Of a stretch of 64,000 bases of DNA, positions 1-11,039 are shown in pieces (the first letter of the stretch is position 1; every line of letters begins with the position of its first letter). The translations under genes and the position numbers were made by a program. Source of the DNA: Lingula anatina (Eukaryota; Brachiopoda; Lingulata; Lingulida; Lingulidae); assembly GCF_001039355.2 (NCBI RefSeq), contig NW_019773681.1, forward strand, positions 64,599 to 128,598, written 5' to 3'. A model generated the notes under the pieces. The model saw only the letters and a list, made by a program, of their open reading frames with translations. It was not told the origin of the DNA and did not search any database.

Positions 1-756
1 ATTTGGTCAGGTATTGCTTGAAGCATAGCACAGCGTTGCTGTCTATCGGCATCAGGCCGTAAGTTTGTCAATTTAATATCACGAATTACCCACGGATCGC
101 GAACCCATTCATTTTCCTATGGCAATCTAGCAACTCATTAAAAGTGCACGCATACGTAGTGGGCTAAGCGTGACGTCATGCAGTGCATTTCTGGGAATGA
201 GTAATATCATAAAAAGAAATGTCTCCATTTTGTCTGTTGGAGGGCAGATCTTTTGTTGAACTTAAATGTAAGCCTGTTTGACAGCTTTAAACAACGAGTC
301 GAACGTCTTCTTCCGGTCGTCTGTAGTTCACGAGTCGTGATGATATCAGATAATTTCCGAGAAACATTTGATACAAAGTTCGATAAAATGCCGACAAAAC
401 ATTCTGTTAACATATAAACAAACCTAGTAAAGGAAGACCACCATTGTTTTGATAACGTTCTAGTTCTAGGAAATGTATGAAATTTAACGCTGATAATTCT
501 GTGTAGACAGGTAAACAAAACGCGTAAGGTAAATACCGGTACGTCGTGCGAAAAAATTCCACCACGAATTACACTGTATACTTCTGTCTACTGCTAGTAG
601 TGGGGGCGTACACTGCACGGCATTAGAGGAAATAAATAAAATGTAGGGGTCATCGATAGAAAATCGCCTGACTTCGTCTCGTCATGCTTGTTAGACTTTT
701 ATCCAAGTGGGGACGGGGCGAAGAGGGTGATTACAGGTACATTTTTGCCATGAGCT
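1..756. other. Non-coding stretch, no supported gene
   Basis: I see no gene here. The only long open frame (minus strand, 207-518) has no recognisable domain, no splice context and a composition like the surrounding non-coding DNA. A perfect palindromic CRE/ATF-type octamer TGACGTCA sits at 171-178, but without a neighbouring gene start this cannot be called a promoter. Confidence 0.5.
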
Positions 757-794
757 ATGTTCAAATATAGACATTCTTGTCTACGACAAGGCAT

Positions 795-892
795 CCATTC
801 TATTCTATTCTATTCTATTCTATTCTATTCTATTCTATTCTATTCCATTCTATTCTATTCTATTCTATTCCATTCTATTCTATTCTATTCAG
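795..892. repeat. TTCTA pentanucleotide microsatellite
   Basis: About 19 tandem TTCTA units, with two units changed to TTCCA. It lies next to a purine-rich tract and the L0 lipocalin exon relic, the position that holds GA-rich tracts in the other lipocalin units. Confidence 0.95.
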
Positions 893-1082
893 ATGTGATA
901 AGTCTCAATCCGAGAGAGCATAAATCATTCGCCTTTTGTAAACGAGACAGAGAAAGACAGAAAGAGAGGTGTCTCTTTTCTCTTTTAGCGAATTCCCCAT
1001 TCTCAATTAAGTTTCAACTCTTAATTCATCTCATCAAGACAAAACGTTTTTTTTTTATCACGCGACCAGAAAAAATCTCTTT

Positions 1083-1149
1083 TACTCAAGAATCTCGGAC
1101 CAAATGGCAGCCGGGGGCAGGGAGGGAGGGCCGGGGGCATTCTGCAAAC
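1083..1149 (-). pseudogene. L0: stray lipocalin last-exon relic
   Basis: Read on the minus strand, this matches the terminal exon of the downstream lipocalin array (consensus VCGMPPAASWSEIL-stop). The acceptor AG has become GG and about 20 C/G-rich bases are inserted after the MP codons, which shifts the frame; without the insert the end would read PPAAIWSEILE-stop. No exons 1-4 are found in the next several kb, where a TRIM gene sits instead. It marks the old downstream edge of the array. Confidence 0.75.
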
Positions 1150-1169
1150 CGAAAAAAATACAGCAGTTC

Positions 1170-2880
1170 AAAAGAATCACCATGAAATTCTTTTTAAAAC
1201 ACGCTTTCGTAAATGAAGACAGTAAATGGAATTGCTATTAGGCTACTTTATTTCATTAAATAAACGCAAGAACCTTCAAAGCTTTATAGATAATGCTACT
1301 TAGCACAAATTTTATCGGCTCATTAGGCCCATGCAATGACAAAATGACAACAGCAAATAACAATCACCACAGTGTTATAGCTGACCACATTACAGCTAGC
1401 ACAATTAAACAGCACATGAAGTTAGCGGGGGCGTTCCCATAAATCCATCTTTCTAGCTGAATCGATCTAGCTCTGCATTCAGTGTAAGCTGCTTTAATGT
1501 CTGGCACGCCTACTCAAGCTGCTAGGGGATACTTAACGATAGTCAATTACCACCTAGTTACTCAAAGTCTAAGACTGCGTTCCCATTATTTTATCGTACT
1601 GGCTGGATTTATTTTGTAGAGTGTTACAGTGGTTACTCATCTGCCTTTAAAACATACAGCGCAATCGATTTTAAGGATAAGAGTACGTTACAAATTTGTG
1701 TTGTCTACAGTCTACATACTTGCAGTTTATCGTCAGTAAAGGACAGCAACGCGTTTTCTTCACTATAAATTGAGACACTGCTCGAGGAGATTTATCATTC
1801 TGTGGGTTAAGGGTATTGTCACCCTTCGCCCACAACTTCTTATTTACTGACTTACATATTTTCTTTTGGCTGAAAGATAAATCTTCAGTGTTCAGTGACA
1901 AAATTAACTAACATTTACACATATGTCAACTAATGGGTGACCTCATAATTGCCATATTTGGGTAAAAGCTGAAAAAATCGGTTTCTCAAAATTCTCTTTT
2001 ACCTGAGCTCCCACGATCACCATTTTAACGCCAATTTAATGACACGATTTAGTACTTCAAAACCCTGCCAGCGATTTTTCTTAGAAGTCTTTGTTCAGAT
2101 TTTATCGTTGATAAAACAAAATAAAGCCTGTGTTTTTTATTTGTTATTTGTTGTTGTTTTTTATTGTTTTAAATCAGTCCAAAAATAGATGCATAATTGA
2201 ATTATTAGATGCAGGAAAAACTTTATATTCAATATCTGGAAGATAATAAAGGGTTACATTATCCTTAATTAAGTAGGATATAGTTTCTGATCAGTTTACC
2301 ACATTATAATCTCTCCCCGTTTTTGATAGGGAGTTCAGCATGGTTTTTGTTTCCTACAGTCGAGTATTGAGGTTTTCCATCAATCTTTCTTGAGGCAGTG
2401 TTTGCACCTTCCTTCTTGTAGCTGGGGTTTGGAGTGTCTGCCCTTTGCAATAGCCAACTCATGGCTACGACTGCGTTCCCATAAACCCATCGTACCAGCT
2501 GGATGGTTCTAACTCTGCATAGATTCTCGCTGAAGTGCATTCCGTTTTATCAACACGCTTTGTCATTTGTTTAGATAAAGCGATATAGCAAGCAGTGATC
2601 AGGTAAAGCCCCCTTTCTAGTAAAATTAATAAAGGAAAATAAATACTGCACGTGCCGACAACTGGCCATCATTAAGCATTCATTCTGCAACGGAAGCGAT
2701 GCTTGTGCCTCCTTTCTACGACAACAAAAATGCCAGTTTCATGGTCGCAAAAAGGGGACGCATAAAGGACGCCATCCAGGGTAAAGGTGGTTTAAGTGAT
2801 CAGTGGGTGGGAATGTGAAAAATGCACTATGTCAAGTACCCCGTAGCTAACAGTTGCGTAAGATACAGTGCTGCAACCCT
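1170..2880. other. Non-coding stretch with short repeat pieces
   Basis: No gene is supported. Parts at about 1430-1610 and 2460-2545 share phrases such as GCGTTCCCATAAA and GTCTGGCACGCCTACTCAAG with the inverted-repeat family seen better at 44394-44677. The short minus-strand open frames at 1671-1901 and 2304-2540 show no domain. Confidence 0.5.
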
Positions 2881-2909
2881 GCCTGTTATTAAGAGTTAAG
2901 TAACTTAGG

Positions 2910-3491
2910 CCCCTATTTTACACAGACCACGAATCCCTCGAATCGCCAGGAATTGACAAATTTCGGGATTCGTGAGGATTCGTGAGATTTTGCCAATTTT
3001 CTGGTCTAATTCGACACGCTCTACGATTCAGTTACGACACAGGTGCGATAGTGTTACGAATATTCGTGGGATTCGGCTGGAATCGCACGAATATTGTCCA
3101 GAAATTCACTACGATTTTTTGGAATCGGGAGTTCGTGGCCAGAACTTTGAACAGCTTAAAAGTTTTGCCACGAATTCCCGATTGATCAAGAATTGCAAGA
3201 ACTGACTACGATTATATACGAATCTGTTAAGAACTTCACGTCCTGATTACGATTCAACCACGAATCCTGAAATTTTCAATTCCTGGCGATTCGTGGGATT
3301 CGTGGTCTGTGTGAAATAGGGGCATCAAAGTTTTTGCCACCAATTCCTGTTGGTCAACAAGTGCAAGAACTGACTGCGAATATATACGAATCTGATAAGA
3401 ACTTCACGAACTGATTACGATTCAACCACGAATCGTGAAATTTGTCAAATCATGGCCATTCGTGGGATTCGTGGTCTGTGTGAAATAGGGG
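2910..3491. mobile_element. Fold-back element with duplicated right half
   Basis: The left end begins CCCCTATTTTACACAGACC and the right end at 3322 is its inverse (GGTCTGTGTGAAATAGGGG); the arms are about 55 bp, giving a 413 bp palindromic element. The right half (about 3154-3322) is repeated directly at 3323-3491, about 169 bp later, with the same outer end. The interior repeats the phrase ACGAATC and its inverse CGATTCG many times. It is a non-autonomous DNA element (MITE or fold-back); no transposase is present and no clear target duplication was seen. Confidence 0.85.
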
Positions 3492-3831
3492 AATTAAGGA
3501 ACTGCTCAGTTTTCTACGATTTAGGATTTTCAATCTGAATAAAATACATATGGTTTATCACTTTTCTGCCTTGGAAGTAGGCAATGGTGTCTAAGATTTA
3601 TACATGTAGGGATATCCCACTTGAAATAGTTTTATTTGGTATCATTACACAAGACACATTCTCGATGTCTGTACTATCTTGCAAATTCCCGGTCTTGGAA
3701 TAAAATTCTCCTATCAGACAAACTGAGCCGAAAGTTCCAAATGTGGCAATATCATCCTTTTTCAAAAGTATGTATGTATTTCATAAGAGCTACACGGGTC
3801 GTTTACTAGCTATCTAGTTAGTATTCATTTA

Positions 3832-3837
3832 TTTATT
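3832..3837 (-). terminator. Poly(A) signal of the TRIM-NHL gene
   Basis: AATAAA on the minus strand, overlapped by a second copy at 3828-3833, about 60 bases past the TRIM stop codon. Position and orientation fit the 3' end of that gene. Confidence 0.6.
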
Positions 3838-3895
3838 GTATTTACAAACATTATGTATTCGGAGTTCATTTTTGGCTTCTGATTGGTCAAATCAC

Positions 3896-5794
3896 TCATA
3901 ATTGGAATAATTTTATATCGCCGCCACTTTCCGCAACGACCAGTTGTCCCAGATGGTTTAATGCGACATCATTTGGCAAACACAGTCCATTTTCTTCACT
4001 TAAAAGAAACCGTTTGAAATCCCCATCTGGTGATACCAGGTGAAGACGATGGTTGCGGAGGTCTGTTAGAAATATGTCTCCATTATCCAAGCAGCACGTT
4101 CCGCACGGACCATCCAACTGTCCGTCTCCATCACCCTGGATACCATATCTGTATTTAAGCTGGAGATAGGAATCGTAGACACGGATGTCATCATCTCCTG
4201 TGATAATGACGCCATCATTCACGCTACAGTAGATATATTTCAAATATTCCCCCTCTGGGTCTGGTGTCGTCTGCAGGACTTTCCCATCCTTGTGGTGCAC
4301 AGTCAGAGTATTAAAACCGGCGACAACATAGTGACCCTTGCTGTTGACCGCTACAGCTTGTGGTACTTCACTGTGGAATGTTCTGACTTGTTCCCCTGTC
4401 TTAGTGTAGACAATGATTTCATTTGATTGCTGACAACTAGTGACAATGTTGCCGTCATCATCAATGACAATCCCACCAAACATAGACTTTTCTGTTGCTC
4501 TTGGATTAGGAATTGTTCCCTGCAGGACAAAGGTGTTATCGTAAATGTGGATTCTATTCCGTGCCCTGTCCTCATTACACAAAATACCAATAAGGATGTC
4601 ACCATTTGTATCAGTGGTCACATGACTGATCATCTCCTCTGGAGACTCAGCCAATTCTACTTTGAATGATGTCACCAATCTTCCACTCGCAGCGGGAACC
4701 ACGTCTCCAAGGCAACTGTTAATATTGGTAACAAACTCCTCCATGTCGTTGGTGAGAAGCTGTAGCTGGGTCATGGCTGCGGGCAGGGTCGGGATGTCGA
4801 TAGTCTGAACGCTATCGATACTTAGCTCACAGGCAGAGGCCATTTGCAGGACATCCATAGCGATCCCATGGTTAATGAGCTTTCTGGCGAAGGCTACAAC
4901 GTCGCCCAGTCGGTTTTGGTTGGCGTTTGCAGTTGAAATTAAATCATTTAAAATATCTAATTTGGCATTCGACTTGGCGTCTATTTCTTCCAGAATATCA
5001 TTGGCACGTTGACGGGCCGTCGTAATAACCAGCTCTAACTGCTTCTCAACTTGAGTTTTTGCCTTTTTTGTTCCTCTTTCTACTGACGCTTTCTGGTCTT
5101 CAGCAGCGGTCTCGAACTGATCGTAGAGTAGAACTTTCTTCTGTGTAGATTTTAAGCGAAATTCTAGTTTTTCCTTGCGTTTGTCAGCAGCAATGTTTAT
5201 TCTTAGGCAATCGTGACCCTGGTGTTCTAAAACCATGCAGCCGACGCAGACGAACTTCTTACAAACTGGACAGTAGATTTCTACGGGGTCCTTGTAGTTG
5301 TGGTCACAAAGGGTATTTTGTCGGGCACGCATCTCTTTCACGTATTCGTCACTGTCAAACTGGTCGACAGGAAACAATTTGTGGTCACGACAGACCTTAT
5401 GAAGCACATGTTCTGAAGAACAATCTCCACACATACTTTCCTCGCAGTCCAAACAGCGTTTTGTTGCCGTGGGTGGATTGGGGACATTTTTCAAACAACA
5501 TATCGCGCATTTCTTGGTACCCTTGGCTTGCTCTACTTGACCAAGTGTGTGTGATATGCTGACCAGAAGATGATTTGTTTGTAAACCACTTACGCCGCCT
5601 ACAGGGAGGTCACAATGACCCCTACAGATAGGACAAGGGAAGTAAGGCCGACCTTTGAAGTTTTTGTCCAAATGGTCTTGGAGGCAATGCTGGCAAAACG
5701 TATGTGCACAGCCGAGGACCTTGGGGACTTTGTATTTTTCAAGGCATATGCTGCACGTTAGGAAATCTTCCGATAGGATCTTCGACAGAGACAT
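3896..5794 (-). CDS. TRIM-NHL type RING E3 ubiquitin ligase, intronless
   Basis: A 632-residue single-exon protein. Residues 14-57 form a C3HC4 RING finger (C14, C17, C29, H31, C34, C37, C54, C57), the part that recruits an E2 enzyme. A B-box 1 follows at about 96-141 and a B-box 2 at about 163-197 (C163/H165, C175/C178, C183/C186, H191/H194). Residues about 205-290 are charged and heptad-like (coiled coil), then a linker, then NHL-type beta-propeller repeats from about 385 to the end; the clearest repeat has GQLDGPCGTCCLDNGDIFLTD. The order RING-B1-B2-CC-NHL is that of TRIM2/3/32/71 relatives; no filamin domain is clear between coiled coil and NHL. The start Met lies 13 residues before the first RING Cys, as usual. 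One exon for the whole protein suggests retroposition or the intron-poor TRIM expansions known in lancelets. The exact subfamily and substrates cannot be told from sequence. Confidence 0.93.
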   Translation of the reverse strand: MSLSKILSEDFLTCSICLEKYKVPKVLGCAHTFCQHCLQDHLDKNFKGRPYFPCPICRGHCDLPVGGVSGLQTNHLLVSISHTLGQVEQAKGTKKCAICCLKNVPNPPTATKRCLDCEESMCGDCSSEHVLHKVCRDHKLFPVDQFDSDEYVKEMRARQNTLCDHNYKDPVEIYCPVCKKFVCVGCMVLEHQGHDCLRINIAADKRKEKLEFRLKSTQKKVLLYDQFETAAEDQKASVERGTKKAKTQVEKQLELVITTARQRANDILEEIDAKSNAKLDILNDLISTANANQNRLGDVVAFARKLINHGIAMDVLQMASACELSIDSVQTIDIPTLPAAMTQLQLLTNDMEEFVTNINSCLGDVVPAASGRLVTSFKVELAESPEEMISHVTTDTNGDILIGILCNEDRARNRIHIYDNTFVLQGTIPNPRATEKSMFGGIVIDDDGNIVTSCQQSNEIIVYTKTGEQVRTFHSEVPQAVAVNSKGHYVVAGFNTLTVHHKDGKVLQTTPDPEGEYLKYIYCSVNDGVIITGDDDIRVYDSYLQLKYRYGIQGDGDGQLDGPCGTCCLDNGDIFLTDLRNHRLHLVSPDGDFKRFLLSEENGLCLPNDVALNHLGQLVVAESGGDIKLFQL

Positions 5795-6585
5795 GTTTTA
5801 TAGCTCCAACGCCTTAATATAAGAAATAAAATACATGGAATAATTGATGAAGTTTTGGTATTAGATGTCAATTTATACCATTAAGTTATATCTAAATACA
5901 TGAAGTGTAAAATATACGACTAATATAATGCAATGTTTTAATGAAATAAGAAGTCTTTACATATGAAAGAAAAATTATGAAACTTTTTCATTACTTGTGG
6001 AGGACCCTGTGAGGGTGATTGTGACAGTAAAAATCAGTTAAGAAATGAAAATCTTGGTGTGTTGAGTAAGAACGTGGCACTTCCAGAATTTCATTTAATG
6101 GGATTAAGAGAGGGATACAGAAGGCTGTCACATTACACAACATCACCCAGATGATATTGAGTGCATTAAGATTTATACAAAAGAAAATGATGAATAATAA
6201 GTCCAGTCGATGGCAGAACACGCGAAACAGAATATAGCACAAACACGAAGCGAAACTATTAAAATTTAGAAAAGGAAAGGAAGGCGGAAATGAAATTAAA
6301 ACTCAACAAATGCACGTGACTGAATATTATTTAAAATGTTTATAGTGAATTATTAAACAAATGAAAAACGAGAATCTATTTATTTATAGATCAGCCGTTG
6401 TCTCCTCGTCACGTTTGTCTCCTAAACTACAACTGACAGCAGTGGAAAGATAGTGGACGTAGTTTGAATTTGGTAATAACTGATAAAAGTAAATTTGAAG
6501 GCATTTTAGACATCGGCAGTTTTCGTAAAGCTTCGGCAAGGGTGACAGGTATCGGATATTGTCAGTCACAACACATTTGATAGTA
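5795..6585. other. Non-coding stretch upstream of the TRIM gene
   Basis: No gene is supported. It should hold the TRIM promoter and 5' UTR, but no clear TATA box or splice acceptor is seen. Small open frames here lack any domain. Confidence 0.5.
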
Positions 6586-6588
6586 ATG

Positions 6589-6655
6589 TTTGGTTGCCGA
6601 GTGGTAACGTCCTTGGGTATAAAGCACAGCGGGAGTGGTTACGATTCCCACTTTT
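6589..6655 (+). repeat. tRNA-like relic, probably the head of a SINE
   Basis: The stretch has an A-box-like GGTTGCCGAGTGGT and, 35-45 bases on, a B-box-like GGTTACGATTCC within a short stem AGTGG/CCACT. The B-box has an extra base and the acceptor stem is not clean, so it is not a working tRNA gene. A tRNA-derived SINE head or tRNA pseudogene is likely. Confidence 0.4.
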
Positions 6656-6659
6656 TATT

Positions 6660-8030
6660 TGAATATTATTATTATTATGTACTACTCTTATCATGGTTCA
6701 ATGATTAATATGACGGGCATCAGCCGGTGGGATAAAATTTCTGAAAATCTAGAGGTTACCGAAATATCACAGGTATCACATTATGACGGGTGCATTCCGC
6801 AATCCAAACTCGGTGCCAAAAGTCATTTTCAGTTCACTGCAAAGCCACAAACTGCAGCAAACACCAACCAAGGTCATTCTCAGATACATTACATTCCCAA
6901 TATAGTATATTACGACATATAAGGAGCGAGTTTTACCTGTACTTTCTCCAGTTATATTTCTCTTGGTGGCAGGTACACGCCCCCAGTCGCCATTTAGGTG
7001 TTTTGTCTCTCTTGACACGTACACCAGGCCAGGTGAGACGTTCAACATCCAAGGAGATTTTAAAGTCACCTTAATCAGCAATATGGCGCTATCTCTTATG
7101 TACACAACAGACATGGTGACACAATTTATCGCCGTTATCTCACTGAATTCAATGGTGTGCACTGATACGACTGACCTGGTAGAAGGAGTGTATAAAATAT
7201 ATTGAAGATAGATATTTAACAGCGACCCGCACTGAATCCACGGCTAAATGGCTACTGGCGGCCATCTTGGATTTGGCCTGTTTCCGGTACAAACGGACAC
7301 TTTTTCAAGCCGGAAACAAGCAGAAATGAAAAATTCAGGTTCTAAACTACAAGAATCAATCATAAAACCTTTGCCTGACGGGGTGTGCAGCCAAATCCTT
7401 AAATAAGGCCTTTTTTCAATTTGGCTCGTGGACTAAAAGTTATATTGTGGATTTAGAAAGCACATTTTGATATTTGAATTGTTTGAGTTATTTGTACTGT
7501 GAGATTTAACAATCATGCATTCACTTAACGGTGGTAGTATTGTGGATTTAGACCGACAAACCTTCAAATGGATGCATTAATGGGTACATGCATGTGTTAC
7601 ATATGTATATGTTCTAGGTTTGGTTTACAATCGAAAGCTATAGTACAGAAACTAGGGATGTCGCAAAAAATGCAATCACGTCTCAACAACCGCAATCAAT
7701 GCAGTATCTCCCCCCACCCTATTACACCTTAGTCTACAGCTAGGTGATCTTGGTGTGCACAGTGACCTGTTCCTGACTGAGAAGAAACGGTGCACATACA
7801 AAAACAAAATGTCACGTAGCCCAGAGTGTGAAAACCCAGACGATATATAATATTCAGTCCTAGAACGCTAAGAGACAGGTTAGGGTTAAACAGAAGGGGC
7901 AGCATTTTCAGTAATAGCTAAGGTGCAATTAATTTGCGGGAGTCATTAGTACTGTGGATGTCTGGGTGATACAAGATTATGATCTTTCCCTGCAGCGGAA
8001 AGTAATTAAATCTCGTCCTTATGTCACCGG
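6660..8030. other. Non-coding stretch
   Basis: No gene is supported. Overlapping open frames at about 6635-7205 on both strands lack conserved domains and splice partners. Confidence 0.45.
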
Positions 8031-8039
8031 TCGAGGGAC

Positions 8040-8166
8040 GACGCGTGTGGAGGCGTGTGAGAGGCGAAGAGACCATTACAGGATTACGCAGTCTTCCTTT
8101 TATGTAGGTCCGCCATATTTAGGCCGTGGACCAGCTAGCACTCGGTTCCTCTCATTCTGAATGGTC
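8040..8166 (+). repeat. Interspersed repeat, CATATTTAGGCCGTGG family (copy 1)
   Basis: Shares an approximately 120 bp block (GAGAGGCGAAGAGACCATTAC, then a CGCCATATTTAGGCC core, then CTCATTCTGAATGGTCCCTTA) with copies at about 10095-10195 (opposite strand), 10920-11035 and 32320-32455. It carries no coding potential and is probably a MITE. Confidence 0.7.
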
Positions 8167-9881
8167 CCTTAGTAGATTGATTTCCTCTTTTACTGAAGTG
8201 TACTTATTTGAACGTAAAGCTGACAGCATTAAATGAATGACACTATTACACTAAGGGGCAGGCAGTATTATCGTAAAGCTATATTGTTTTGCTTGTGAAT
8301 CAACTGTTGTAGTGGCCTATTTGTATTTAAACGTCGTGTGGATGTCTTTTTGATTTCTCTAACACCCCCTACCCTTTATTCTCAAATGGTTTGCTTGGTT
8401 TACACAAGCACATCAGTAATGCAGGCGGTCGTTAACAATCAGTTGGGAGGTTGAGAGAGACACAAAGGGAGAATAGATCATGGACCATATAGTTTCAGAC
8501 CATTATTTATCTGAATATCTGATACAATAACATAACAACGTAACGTTTTTGCTCAAGTCTACGCGAGAATCTCAGACCAACTGGCAGGAGGTGGCATTCC
8601 ACAAACTGGAAGACAAGAAACAACGGATTGAAAAGAAACCCCAAGAAAATATCTAGTACATAAATCCTATCAATTGAAAATCTTTAAGTGATAATAATCA
8701 CTTACTTCAAAATAGATTTAATTCCTGATTGATTAAATCATATATATGCAAAAATGTTCATGGCTCCAATGATTACTATTTACTATCGTTTTAATGATAG
8801 CAATTACTTCGGAAAAAATAATTAATGAAACAGAGACTTTGTCACGAGAGTTAAATGCCAACAGGCCGTTTGGTGATGGAAGACCTTTGAACAATTCTCA
8901 CACGGGTAGTAATTGGGAGAACGGTGTGGAAAAGCAGATTCTTTACAGGTACCTTGTCTCTCTTCAAGGTGCCTTATGGCCTGTGGCCATTCAGCCTGAA
9001 GATGCCCTCATGACGAGTGAAACTTAGCGAAACTGTTTCTTTATTCAGGTTTGCTCTTAAGTAAGTGACTATCATTATTAAAACGCTAGTTAATAGTTAT
9101 CACTAAGACCATGAACAAGCTTTTATAAATATAAGTTTATTATCTGTTGATGTATTTATACGATCCTTTTATATCAAATGGTTATTTGAAAAGGAAACGG
9201 CATTCTCTTTATTTGATTTCTACATGTAGATAATGCTAATAAACTCAACTAACACAATCGTTAAAGCACACTAGGTCAAAGCTTACACAACATACATGTA
9301 TATTTATATAATTTACATACCCCCAGTATGATCCAGTTCCATGAACTTCTTTCCTCTCAGGCATGGGTCCCGGGAAATACGGTTTAACATTCTAGCCACA
9401 TCTCTTGGGTTGAAGCACAAGAACCGGCTTAAAAGGTGGTATGTGCTTTCCCCGAGTTCTGGGTAGTCATGATGGGTCACGATGAAGTGATAGTCGGTAT
9501 CCACAATATTAGTGTAAAACATAATGCTACCATCTGAAAGGACAGGAATACATTAAATAACTACCAGTAGAGGCAAAATATCTCAAAAAGTTCATTAAAA
9601 ATCCAAAAAAGATGATTCTTGAGAAGAGAAGAGGTATTAACAAATTTAATTGAAGATTTTCGTCAGGGGATGCTGTGCTTTACTTGAAGAATGCAAGAAA
9701 GGCCATATTACTACATAAGTGAAATGTGCATTTTAATGTTTAATAATTAAAATTAAATGAAAATTCGAATAAATATATTCAGATAATTTTTTCACTTTTT
9801 ACAAAAGAACATTGCAAGTGGAGTATCAACCAGGGGATATGTCAATATATTATATAATGATAGCAATTTAAATACGTCTAA

Positions 9882-10055
9882 GAGCGCATTCAGAACAGCG
9901 GACTAACAGATCCGCGGATCAAATATGGCCGACCCACTTAAATGCTTGTTGCATAATTCCCGCGGGGAATCTTTTCCGTGTCTAATCGGGAATAAGGCGG
10001 CAAGTTTATTAGTGGGCCGCCATATTTGATCCGCGGATCTGTTGAAAATGCGCTC
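9882..10055. mobile_element. Harbinger-like MITE with TAA target duplication
   Basis: A 174 bp palindromic element with ends GAGCGCATT... and ...AATGCGCTC, flanked by TAA at 9879-9881 and 10056-10058. The arms continue inward through CAGATCCGCGGATCAAATATGG and its inverse. A 3 bp TWA target site is typical of PIF/Harbinger elements. It lies in intron 3 of L1. Confidence 0.8.
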
Positions 10056-10094
10056 TAAGCTCGTTATGGCCCAGGCTTGTTTGAACTACTAATG

Positions 10095-10195
10095 GAACAT
10101 TCACATCGAGAAGAGCCGAGGTCTAATAAGGCCGCGACCTAAATATGGCGGACCTACATGAAAGGAAGACCGCTAATCCTGTTGATCCTCACTTC
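10095..10195 (-). repeat. CATATTTAGGCCGTGG family repeat (copy 2)
   Basis: Inverted copy of the block seen at 8040-8166, recognised by GGACCTACATGAAAGGAAGAC and CCTAAATATGGCGG. It lies in intron 3 of L1, next to the Harbinger-like MITE. Confidence 0.65.
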
Positions 10196-10429
10196 AGTAC
10201 TCACCAAACGTGTTAGTTATAAATTAGAACGCATTCAAAAATGAGATTTTCTTAATATTATATCCTGAATTACGTAGTCCAAACTACCAATACCTTATCA
10301 CTACAATGTTGTGCAAAAGAATGTTATAAAAATGAGCACCAGTGGCCACAAAATACATCACCTTTAACCTACACGACATCAAGAGTTTCAGAGCTAAACG
10401 CTTATTCCCGCTAGGGTGCAGACAGTGTA

Positions 10430-10645
10430 ATCAGCTTAGTTGTCTGGCACGCCCCCCTCGCAAAGCAGCATGAACAACATCGTGGACCACAAAGTTTTCC
10501 CAACTTTACCCACGTTTTTTAAGTAACGAGGAGGGGGGAGGGGTGCCGCTTAAAGCCGCTTAAACTGAATGCAATTTAGCGATAATTCCCGAGGAGTTAG
10601 ATCAATCTATCTAGCACGATAGGGTTGTGGGAATGGTCCCATAAG
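10430..10645. repeat. Inverted-repeat element, CTTAAGC/AATTTAGCGA family
   Basis: Contains TTGTCTGGCACGCC, GCCGCTTAAACTGAATGCAATTTAGCGA and GTTAGATCAATCTA, as in the fuller copy at 44394-44677. Non-coding and MITE-like; it is in intron 3 of L1. Confidence 0.55.
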
Positions 10646-10919
10646 CACAAGGGACATTGGGGACCATTCCAGAGACTCTCGAAACACGAGATAGGCTACA
10701 ATGCATAATGCTACAATGCACAACCTTACCGTCTTTTGTTGCAGCATATCCTTTGCGTCCTTCTGTTGGAATATACGTGAATTCAAATACGTTGCAAGTG
10801 TCTTCGTTTGACCAGCTGAAAAAAAGGCAGAATCGGTATCAAAGACGTGTGCTTTGACCTGGTTATATATCGCCCATTGAGATAAATAGCGGATCTAGGA
10901 AAGATGCCATACCTTCAGG

Positions 10920-11035
10920 CGTGAAAGAGGCAGCGAAACCATTACAGGATTAAGCGGTCTTCCTTTCATGTAGGCCCGTCATATTTAGGCCGTGGAGCAG
11001 ATAGCACTCGGCTCTTCTCATTCTGAATGGCCTCC
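10920..11035 (+). repeat. CATATTTAGGCCGTGG family repeat (copy 3)
   Basis: Same block and order as copy 1 (GAGGCAGCGAAACCATTACAG, CATATTTAGGCCGTGG, CTCATTCTGAATGG). It abuts the Tc1-like transposase relic. Confidence 0.7.
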
Positions 11036-11039
11036 ATGA

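Larger units (their letters stand above)
8559..10815 (-). pseudogene. L1: lipocalin copy that kept only exons 3-5
   Basis: Three exons match the last three of the complete array genes and keep their phases: exon 3 at 10730-10815 (begins SWSNEDTC), exon 4 at 9321-9533, exon 5 at 8559-8605 (VCGMPPPASWSEILA-stop). Exon 4 keeps a lipocalin TDY motif (DTDYHFIV), better than the other copies, but the usual W of the W-S-R motif is Leu (YHLLSRFLCF). No signal-peptide exon or G-x-W exon is found between 10816 and 13490; that space holds DNA-transposon relics. The open frames are intact and splice sites are good, so loss of the 5' half may be recent, or the 5' exons could be too diverged to see. Without them the copy should not make a secreted lipocalin. 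Confidence 0.8.

Noticed and set aside
207-518. 103-codon open frame on the minus strand
   Set aside because: No domain, no repeat in composition, no splice or promoter partner; the length is reached by chance in DNA like this.
2972-3205. Overlapping plus-strand open frames
   Set aside because: They lie fully within the fold-back element and are made of its ACGAATC-type repeats.
6776-7162. 128-codon minus-strand frame with HLNGDWGRV, looking like a lipocalin G-x-W motif
   Set aside because: No acceptor before it in the right place, no other lipocalin exon near, and the rest does not match exon 2.
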